5,692 nt of DNA from Burkholderiales bacterium (GTDB lineage Bacteria; Pseudomonadota; Gammaproteobacteria; Burkholderiales; SG8-39). The stretch is from the NCBI GenBank assembly GCA_016649475.1, contig JAENXP010000194.1, forward strand, positions 1-5,692, written 5' to 3'. The position numbers and the translations under genes were made by a program. Below the pieces are notes generated by a model. The model had not been told where the DNA came from. It saw nothing but the letters and a program-made list of their open reading frames with translations, and ran no database searches. Every line of letters starts with the position of its first letter. The first letter of the stretch is position 1. This document shows, piece by piece, positions 1 to 4,512 of the stretch.

Positions 1-25
1 ACCATTTAACAGTACCTGTACTCAT
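1..25 (-). CDS. CspA-family cold-shock protein, first 8 codons only (cut by window edge)
   Basis: Reading leftwards from ATG at 25-23 the codons give MSTGTVKW and then leave the window. This is the characteristic start of CspA-family proteins (M-x-x-G-x-V-K-W-F), single OB-fold proteins of about 67-70 residues that bind single-stranded RNA or DNA and act as RNA chaperones in the cytoplasm. An AGGAA ribosome binding site lies at 38-34, nine bases before the ATG. The upstream sequence supports the call: a strong promoter and an AT-rich leader of about 135 bases, a layout typical of cold-shock genes. The RNP1 and RNP2 motifs would lie outside the window and cannot be checked. Eight residues is little to go on, but the match and the context agree. 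The exact paralogue (CspA, CspD, CspE and so on) cannot be told. Confidence 0.82.
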
Positions 26-160
26 GTCTATTATTCCTAGAAAAAAATTATGGAAGGCTTGCGCCCAAATGCGAGAACTTCAAGGAGGAAAACGAAGACC
101 TGAGGAGTACCGCGAAAGCGGCTACGACGGACCAGCAATTCCACTACCTTACATTCCTGC
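26..160 (-). promoter_or_regulatory. Long 5' leader of the cold-shock gene
   Basis: The predicted transcript starts near 160 and reaches the ATG at 25 after about 135 untranslated bases, as is usual for csp mRNAs, whose leaders control stability and translation by temperature. A hairpin is visible at 107-125: a CCGC/GCGG stem with a UUUC loop on the RNA strand, extended by GUA/UAC with one bulged G. A pyrimidine-rich tract containing CCUCC (complement of 84-88) lies further down. Its UUCCU (complement of 86-90) could pair with AGGAA of the ribosome binding site at 38-34. A run of seven U (complement of 41-47) sits just before that site. The RNA-switch role is inference from the gene family; the elements themselves are seen. 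The strand opposite has open frames but none resembles a known protein. Confidence 0.6.
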
Positions 161-166
161 ACGCTC

Positions 167-195
167 CTTATACATGAGCGCTCAGCCGGGGTCAA
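167..195 (-). promoter_or_regulatory. Sigma-70-type promoter for the cold-shock gene
   Basis: On the minus strand TTGACC (195-190) is followed by exactly 17 bases and then TATAAG (172-167). Each box matches the sigma-70 consensus at five of six positions, and the spacing is optimal. The start of transcription would be near 160, giving a leader of about 135 bases before the cold-shock ATG. It is the best promoter in the window and faces the only gene start to its left. No divergent promoter was seen here. Confidence 0.75.
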
Positions 196-196
196 G

Positions 197-214
197 ACAA
201 TTCGGACAATTCGG
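197..214 (-). repeat. Perfect 9-base tandem repeat abutting the -35 box
   Basis: ACAATTCGG occurs twice in a row at 197-205 and 206-214 (CCGAATTGT twice on the transcribed strand). The pair ends one base before the -35 hexamer of the cold-shock promoter. The position suggests an operator or activator site, but nine bases is less than one helical turn and no known regulator motif was recognised, so the role is open. Confidence 0.55.
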
Positions 215-261
215 CGCCTTCGCCCGCCATGCGCCCGGCCCACTGGCTGCGGTGTAGCTGG

Positions 262-501
262 TTAGTAGCGTTTGCCGGTGCTGAATTCCACCTTTATGCG
301 GGCGACCTGCCTGCGCATGGCCTCAAGTTCAACCCTGGCCGCTTCCTCGATGCGCACGCATTCTTGCGTGGGCGCGCCCTCGCCCAGCGGCAGGCGCTGG
401 CGCGTCACCTCGGCCTGCGCCTCGCGGTAACGCTCGGTTGCCGCATTCCAGCGTTCAACCAGCTTTTGCTCCTGCTCCCGCCATTCTCTTCGCTTGTCCA
501 T
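262..501 (-). CDS. Small charged, probably alpha-helical protein of unknown function (79 aa)
   Basis: No family is recognised. The start at ATG 501-499 is chosen because GGAGG (complement of 510-514) lies at an ideal distance upstream; the product is MDKRREWREQ... ending in STGKRY. It is rich in Glu, Arg, Gln and Ala with almost no Pro or Gly except around residues 37-42, and hydrophobic residues recur at helix-like spacing, so two helices, perhaps a coiled-coil hairpin, are likely. There is no signal peptide or membrane segment. It stands alone, 212 bases after folA and 236 bases before the cold-shock start, so it is probably not part of the folA operon. The frame stays open upstream of the ATG and reads NGGRLQLAARYIERLNG just before it, which is protein-like, so an earlier non-ATG start is possible. 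Confidence 0.6.
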   Translation of the reverse strand: MDKRREWREQEQKLVERWNAATERYREAQAEVTRQRLPLGEGAPTQECVRIEEAARVELEAMRRQVARIKVEFSTGKRY

Positions 502-605
502 CAGCCTGCCTCCGCGCGATCCATTGAGTCGTTCGATATAGCGCGCCGCGAGCTGCAAGCGCCCGCCATTGTACTCGCGTACTCGCAGCGCCGAGGAAAT
601 AGCGC

Positions 606-631
606 GCGGCGCTGCCGCGGACCCGTGGTCC
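606..631. repeat. Two adjacent small hairpins
   Basis: GCGGC-GCT-GCCGC at 606-618 is followed at once by GGACC-CGT-GGTCC at 619-631. Each is a perfect 5-base stem with a 3-base loop. They form one end of a heavily structured stretch that reaches the folA stop codon. Neither has a following U-run on either strand, so they are not classical terminators. Confidence 0.5.
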
Positions 632-634
632 TCA

Positions 635-712
635 GGGCCTGTTTCAGAATGAGGGGACTTCCCCTCATACTCCCCTAAATCAGGGGCCATTTCGTTAATT
701 CTGAAATGGCCC
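635..712. repeat. Long-range imperfect inverted repeat with nested hairpins
   Basis: TTTCAGAAT at 642-650 is the exact reverse complement of ATTCTGAAA at 698-706. Outside it GGGCC (635-639) pairs with GGCCC (708-712) across a small internal loop (two bases against one), giving 14 paired bases. Inside lie GAGGGG-ACTT-CCCCTC (651-666) and CCCCT-AAATC-AGGGG (672-686). The outer pairing uses the same bases as the folA-proximal hairpin at 682-714, so the two folds exclude one another. It could be an RNA switch, a terminator system, or the decayed end of an insertion sequence; the sequence alone does not decide. Confidence 0.5.
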
Positions 713-714
713 CT
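682..714 (-). terminator. Perfect 12-base hairpin at the folA stop codon, candidate terminator
   Basis: AGGGGCCATTTC (682-693) and GAAATGGCCCCT (703-714) are perfect complements with a 9-base loop. The stem begins on the last base of the folA stop codon, where a transcript end would be expected for the operon. On the RNA strand the stem is followed by GAUUUAGG rather than a run of U, so it is not a textbook intrinsic terminator; it may instead protect the 3' end or be part of a mobile-element end. Confidence 0.5.
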
Positions 715-1226
715 CAGTCTCTGCGTTCGTAGCGGACGAAATCGTAGTCGAAGTCGACGCCGGCCTCGGCGCGGTGAGTTTCGCGTGCGACTTCGCGCCA
801 CTCGGCCCGGGAATATTCTGGGAAGACCGCATCGCCTGCGAACTCGGCGTGGATTTCGGTGAACTCGAGGCGGTGCGCACGCGGCAGCGACTCGCGGTAC
901 AGCTGCGCGCCCCCGATGATGAAGATGGTTGTCGTACCCCTGCAGGCTTCGAGGGCCTCGTCCAGGGAGTGGACGATCTCGCAGCCAGGCGCACTGTAGC
1001 CGTGATTGCGCGTGACCACCAGGTTGCGCCGTCCAGGCAGCGGCCTGCCTATGGATTCGAAAGTTTTGCGGCCCATCACCAGCGGATGGCCCATGGTCAG
1101 GGACTTGAAGCGTTTCAGATCCGCGGGCAGATGCCAGGGCAGCTTGTTGTTGTTGCCGATTACGCGATTCGCCGCGAGTGCGGCGATGAGGCAGATGCGG
1201 GGGGCGGCCGGCTGTGAATTTGGCAC
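714..1226 (-). CDS. folA: Dihydrofolate reductase
   Basis: FolA reduces 7,8-dihydrofolate to tetrahydrofolate with NADPH in the cytoplasm, and is the target of trimethoprim. The product is 170 residues from GTG 1226, against 159 for E. coli FolA. It opens with the family's first strand (ICLIAALAANRVIG, residues 11-24), then LPWHLPADLKRFK containing the catalytic acid Asp36. MGRKTFESIGRPLPGR (residues 51-66) binds NADPH, and IIGGAQLY (103-110) holds the conserved Gly-Gly and Tyr. The C-terminal strand ends FDYDFVRYERRD. The frame is open to 1316, but that part overlaps the previous gene and is not DHFR-like. GTG at 1226, four bases after the previous stop, is the only normal start codon between that stop and the first strand. 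No good ribosome binding site precedes it, which suggests translational coupling. It works with thyA, which lies two genes upstream. Confidence 0.96.
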   Translation of the reverse strand: MPNSQPAAPRICLIAALAANRVIGNNNKLPWHLPADLKRFKSLTMGHPLVMGRKTFESIGRPLPGRRNLVVTRNHGYSAPGCEIVHSLDEALEACRGTTTIFIIGGAQLYRESLPRAHRLEFTEIHAEFAGDAVFPEYSRAEWREVARETHRAEAGVDFDYDFVRYERRD

Positions 1227-1230
1227 TGGC

Positions 1231-2373
1231 TTACTGGACCCGGAACCGTTCGATCGCCGCCAGGTTGGGCACGACTCCCAATCCCGGGATGTGGTCGAGC
1301 TCGATATTGCCGTCATCGACTTTGAATGCCGGTATCACGCCCAGTTCGCGCAAAGGATTGGGGTTGGCGTCCACTTCGACATAGCCCGGACCGCCTACCG
1401 CGGCCTTCAGATGCAGCGAGGCCGCCAGACCGACGCCACCGCCCAGCCAGTGCGGACAGAACATCACGCCGTGCGCGCGCGCCATTTTTCCGACTTCGAG
1501 GCAGCCGCTGAAACCGCCCCACTTGCCCAGGTCGGGCTGGATCACGCCCAAGGCCGACGCGCCGATGGCGGTTTCGAAAGTCTCCATGCCGCGCAGGTTT
1601 TCGCCGGCGGCGAGCGGTATTTTCGAATCGCGCGCCAGTTGTTGCCACGCTGACAGGGGCTGGTCGGCGGCAATCGGCTCCTCCAGCCACAGCGGCGCGT
1701 ACTCCGCCAGCGCCGCGCTCATCGCGCGTGCCTCTCCGGGGTCCCAGGCCTGGTTGGCGTCTATCATCAGCGGCAGGGGCCCGAGGAGCGCGCGCAGCGC
1801 TTCCACGTTGGCGCGGTCGCGCTTCTCGCCGAAGCCGACCTTGAGCTTGAACGCACGATGGCCTTCCTGCAGTTTTACGGCGGCGAGTTGTTCCGGCCTG
1901 GTGGGATTGAGTCCGCTCGCATAGACCGGGATCGTCGGCGCGCCGTCCAGCATTTGCCACAGCGGCTGCGCCGCGCGCCGCGCGGCCAGGTCCCACAGCG
2001 CGACGTCCACGCCCGCCACGATCTGCGCCATTGGCCCGGGCTCGCCCGTCTGGATGGCGAGTACATGCAGCCGCCGGCTGAGTTCGCGGAAGGCGGCGGG
2101 CGGATCAGCCCACGCTTTTTCGCGCAGGATCGGAGCGACCAGGGTGTCGAGCAGGTGCGCTCGGTGCTCCGCGCCCAAGCTTGGAAAATTGCACCAGACT
2201 TCGCCCCAGCCGAAGACGCCGTCCGCGTCTTCGACGCGCACCAGCAGCGCCGGGCGGTCCTGCATAAGGCCGAAGGATGTCTGCACCGGTTCCAGCAGGG
2301 GCGCGCGAAACACCAGCGTGCGCACATCGACGATGCGCAGCGGGGCGGTTGTGCAAGGGCTCCCTGCGGACAC
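1231..2373 (-). CDS. Enolase-superfamily enzyme of the mandelate racemase type
   Basis: This is a mandelate racemase/muconate lactonizing family protein, which abstracts the proton next to a substrate carboxylate using Mg2+; racemases, epimerases and sugar-acid dehydratases belong here. From GTG 2373 it has 380 residues, a normal length. The N-terminal capping domain starts at LRIVDVRTLVFRAPL (12-26). The barrel shows KxK (Lys176, Lys178 in FKLKVGFG), the metal ligands Asp205 (MIDANQAWD), Glu231 (WLEEPI) and Glu258 (AAGEN), then Asp281 (QPDLGKWGG) and His308 (CPHWLGGG). A Lys on one face and an Asp-His pair on the other is the mandelate racemase arrangement. It ends with the typical GLGVVPNLAAIERF. 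Substrate cannot be told. The frame opens at ATG 2460, but those first residues are read from inside thyA and do not look like this family. GTG 2373 lies 25 bases after the thyA stop with a poor ribosome binding site, so the start is uncertain (GTG 2325 is possible but would clip the first strand). Confidence 0.9.
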   Translation of the reverse strand: MSAGSPCTTAPLRIVDVRTLVFRAPLLEPVQTSFGLMQDRPALLVRVEDADGVFGWGEVWCNFPSLGAEHRAHLLDTLVAPILREKAWADPPAAFRELSRRLHVLAIQTGEPGPMAQIVAGVDVALWDLAARRAAQPLWQMLDGAPTIPVYASGLNPTRPEQLAAVKLQEGHRAFKLKVGFGEKRDRANVEALRALLGPLPLMIDANQAWDPGEARAMSAALAEYAPLWLEEPIAADQPLSAWQQLARDSKIPLAAGENLRGMETFETAIGASALGVIQPDLGKWGGFSGCLEVGKMARAHGVMFCPHWLGGGVGLAASLHLKAAVGGPGYVEVDANPNPLRELGVIPAFKVDDGNIELDHIPGLGVVPNLAAIERFRVQ

Positions 2374-2398
2374 TACTTCGACGGCGTGGTGCGCGCCG

Positions 2399-3208
2399 TC
2401 ATACGGCGATCGGCGCCTTGATGGCGGGATGGGGATCGTAGCCTTCCAGGGTGAAGTCATCGTAGCGGAAGCCGAAGATGTCCTTCACCGCCGGGTTGAT
2501 CCGCATCAGCGGGAACGCACGCGGCGTGCGGGCCAGCTGCTCGCGCGCCTGATCCCGGTGGTTGAGGTACAGATGCGCGTCGCCCAGGGTGTGCACGAAT
2601 TCGCCCGGCTGCAGCCCGCATACCTGCGCCACCATCAAAGCGAGCAGGGCGTAGGAGGCGATATTGAAGGGCACGCCGAGAAACAGGTCTGCGCTTCTCT
2701 GGTACAGCTGGCAGGAAAGCCTGCCGTCTGCGACATAAAACTGGAACAATGCGTGGCAGGGCGGCAACTTCATGCGGTCGATGTCGGCCGGGTTCCAGGC
2801 GCTGACGATGTGGCGGCGCGAGTCCGGATTCTTCTTGATGCCTTCGATCAGCTGTGCCATCTGGTCGATTGCGCGGCCATCCGCTGCCTTCCAATTGCGC
2901 CACTGGTAGCCATAGACCGGACCCAGGTCCCCGTTCGCGTCCGCCCACTCGTCCCAGATGCTCACGCCGTGTTCCCGCAGGTAGCGCACGTTGGTGTCGC
3001 CCTGCAGAAACCACAGCAGTTCGTGGATGATGGATTTCAGGTGCAGCTTCTTGGTGGTGAGCAGCGGAAATGGCACCAGCGGGTAGCGCATCTGCCAGCC
3101 GAACACCGACAGCGTGCCGGTGCCGGTGCGGTCGCTTTTTCTTGCGCCGTGTTCCATCACGTGGCGCATCAGGTCCAGATACTGCTGTTCCGGATGGGTG
3201 GCGCTCAT
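2399..3208 (-). CDS. thyA: Thymidylate synthase
   Basis: ThyA methylates dUMP to dTMP using 5,10-methylenetetrahydrofolate and releases dihydrofolate, the only de novo route to dTMP in cells that lack ThyX. The product has 269 residues against 264 in E. coli and is complete. Seen in order: Arg27 in [10 protein letters not shown] (phosphate binding), [12 protein letters not shown] (62-73), the catalytic Cys151 in [32 protein letters not shown] (170-189) with Asn182 for dUMP, His212 and Tyr214 in DAHLYLNH, and the classic C-terminus [10 protein letters not shown], which closes over the active site. Numbering runs five ahead of E. coli throughout. ATG 3208 is 12 bases after the sulfurtransferase stop and has only a weak ribosome binding site (AAAGACC), pointing to translational coupling. 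FolA, which recycles its dihydrofolate, follows two genes downstream. Confidence 0.98.
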   Translation of the reverse strand: MSATHPEQQYLDLMRHVMEHGARKSDRTGTGTLSVFGWQMRYPLVPFPLLTTKKLHLKSIIHELLWFLQGDTNVRYLREHGVSIWDEWADANGDLGPVYGYQWRNWKAADGRAIDQMAQLIEGIKKNPDSRRHIVSAWNPADIDRMKLPPCHALFQFYVADGRLSCQLYQRSADLFLGVPFNIASYALLALMVAQVCGLQPGEFVHTLGDAHLYLNHRDQAREQLARTPRAFPLMRINPAVKDIFGFRYDDFTLEGYDPHPAIKAPIAV

Positions 3209-3220
3209 GGTCTTTGACAG

Positions 3221-4063
3221 TCAGCCTTTTTCCATCGGGCGGCGCGCATCGCTGCACCACTCGCTCCATGAACCCGGGTACAGCCTGGAACCGGGGAGTC
3301 CGGCGATTTCCATGGCGAGCAGGTTGTGGCAGGCAGATACGCCTGAGCCGCAGGAATGCACGACTGCGTCCGGCGCCGTGTCGCCGAGCAGCGCAGAAAA
3401 AACTTCATGCAATTCTGCTGCGGGCTTGAAACACCCGCCTGCATCCAGGTTGTCCCTGTAGAACCGGTTGAGCGAACCAGGGATGCGCCCGCCCACCGGG
3501 TCCAAGGTTTCGTTCTCGCCGCGGTAACGATCAGGGGAGCGCGCGTCGATGAGCATGCGTCCCGGGCGGCCGATCGAGCGCAGCACATCGTCGGCGTCGA
3601 CGGACATCGCGCGCGCCTGGCCGTCAAAGCGTGCCGGCGCCGGTTGCGTAACGGCGTCGGTGACCGAACGCCCTTCGTTTATCCATTTGGCGTAGCCGCC
3701 GTCGAGCACGGCGACGTTTTCGTATCCCAGCCAGCGCAGCATCCACCACAGGCGCGAGGCGTACACGCCGATCTTCGCGTCATAGGCGACGACCTGGCTG
3801 TTTGCGGCGACGCCTGCGGCACCCAGCTTGCGCATGAATGCCTGCGGCTCGGGCAGGGCATGGCGGCCGTTCTTCCCGGTGGGTGCACCGGCGAGATCGC
3901 GGTCCAGGTGCATGAAGCGCGCACCGGGTATATGCGCCTTCGCGTATTCCAGCGCGCCTGATTCCGGTTTCGCAAGGTCGTGGCGGCAGTCGAACACCAC
4001 CCACGTCGGGTCGTCCAGGTGTGCGGCAAGCTCCGCGGTACTGACCAGCGTCGTGTGCGCCAT
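3221..4063 (-). CDS. sseA: Two-domain sulfurtransferase, 3-mercaptopyruvate type (rhodanese family)
   Basis: The enzyme moves sulfur from 3-mercaptopyruvate or thiosulfate, through a Cys persulfide, to cyanide or a thiol. It has 280 residues, matching E. coli SseA (281). The first rhodanese domain (about 5-130) shows VVFDCRHDL, AHIPGARFMHLDRDL and YDAKIGVYASRLWWML and has Asp in place of the catalytic Cys, as is normal. The second (about 155-275) shows DARSPDRYRGENETLDP, GRIPGSLN and the active loop CGSGVSA with Cys238. CG-S/T-GV is the mercaptopyruvate signature; thiosulfate enzymes have CRKGV. ATG 4063 is preferred over the in-frame ATG 4072, because GGAGGA at 4078-4073 touches 4072 but lies nine bases before 4063. 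That site sits within the end of the SpoIIAA-like gene, so the two are tightly coupled. The symbol is by family resemblance; the true donor is inferred. Confidence 0.92.
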   Translation of the reverse strand: MAHTTLVSTAELAAHLDDPTWVVFDCRHDLAKPESGALEYAKAHIPGARFMHLDRDLAGAPTGKNGRHALPEPQAFMRKLGAAGVAANSQVVAYDAKIGVYASRLWWMLRWLGYENVAVLDGGYAKWINEGRSVTDAVTQPAPARFDGQARAMSVDADDVLRSIGRPGRMLIDARSPDRYRGENETLDPVGGRIPGSLNRFYRDNLDAGGCFKPAAELHEVFSALLGDTAPDAVVHSCGSGVSACHNLLAMEIAGLPGSRLYPGSWSEWCSDARRPMEKG

Positions 4064-4068
4064 CGATA

Positions 4069-4428
4069 TCATTCCTCCGCGATTTCTTGTTCCAGCCAGC
4101 CGCGCGCTTCCAAGTCATCGTCAAACACGCGCAGGTCTGCATTGATAAACATCTGCGACAGCCAGGCGCTCCATATCACCCATTCACTGCGGGTCACCAC
4201 CGCGATCTTGTCGAAATCGTTGGGATGGCTGCGCGTGTACTTGATGTCCTCCCAGGCCACGTCCAAAGTGAATCCCGCCATCTGGCGCAGGTCGAAAAAC
4301 AGACTGACCTTGCCGCCGGGTGCAAGTGCGGCGCGCACCATGTCCTCGAATTCCTTGTAGTCGGCGAGCACGAACTCGCCGAGTACGGTCACGGTGACCA
4401 GCTTTCCGCTGTGGTCGATGGCGATCAT
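4069..4428 (-). CDS. SpoIIAA-like (STAS-fold) small protein
   Basis: This 119-residue cytoplasmic protein resembles the SpoIIAA-like family (DUF3478), which has an anti-sigma-antagonist-like fold but usually lacks partner-switching kinases; the members' roles are poorly known, with lipid or small-ligand binding suggested. The sequence alternates strands and helices: MIAIDHSGKLVTVTVLGEF (strands), ADYKEFEDMVRAAL (helix), KVSLFFDLRQMAGF (strand and turn), WEDIKYTRSHPNDFDKIAVV, then the Trp-rich WVIWSAWLSQMF and a final helix near LEARGWLEQEI. The frame extends to an ATG at 4482, but ATG 4428 is chosen because GGAG lies a suitable distance upstream and family members start at this strand. Its stop at 4071-4069 precedes the sulfurtransferase ATG by only five bases. 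There is no obvious Ser in the usual phosphorylation loop, and regulatory function is not shown. Confidence 0.8.
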   Translation of the reverse strand: MIAIDHSGKLVTVTVLGEFVLADYKEFEDMVRAALAPGGKVSLFFDLRQMAGFTLDVAWEDIKYTRSHPNDFDKIAVVTRSEWVIWSAWLSQMFINADLRVFDDDLEARGWLEQEIAEE

Positions 4429-4512
4429 GGCTAGTCTCCGTTGTCTGGATGGGTTTGCACTATGGTCCGGCCGATGGCGCAAGGCCGTCGACGCTAGCTC
4501 CGGTTATGGGTA
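4429..4512. other. Short gap between the Rieske and SpoIIAA-like genes
   Basis: These 84 bases hold no gene. The transcribed strand contains a weak 5-base stem (CGGCC and GGCCG, complements lying between about 4465 and 4485) without a following U-run, and the GGAG ribosome binding site of the next gene. No convincing promoter was found, so read-through from the Rieske gene is possible. Confidence 0.4.

Noticed and set aside
10..177. Forward frame containing CENFKEENEDLRSTAK and ending at TGA 175-177
   Set aside because: It looks somewhat protein-like but has no ATG or GTG start after the stop at 7-9, and it lies opposite the cold-shock leader, whose promoter and start codon explain the region better.
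24..257. Forward open frame of 77 codons at the left end
   Set aside because: It has no ribosome binding site at its ATG, no recognisable motif, and runs through the csp promoter and leader on the opposite strand.
606..714. CRISPR-like repeats
   Set aside because: The repeated blocks are short G and C runs in hairpins, without equal-length repeats and spacers.
502..801. Long version of the 79-residue protein starting at ATG 801
   Set aside because: Its first third overlaps folA and the next part is read through the hairpin cluster, so it cannot be a normal protein start.
1227..1316. N-terminal extension of DHFR from ATG 1316
   Set aside because: It lies inside the end of the racemase-type gene and has no DHFR similarity; the fold starts after GTG 1226.
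2374..2460. N-terminal extension of the racemase-type protein from ATG 2460
   Set aside because: Most of it is read from the last codons of thyA in another frame, is Pro/Arg-rich, and precedes the family's normal first strand.
2054..3217. Forward open frame of 387 codons opposite thyA and the racemase-type gene
   Set aside because: It spans two certain genes on the other strand and shows no family features.
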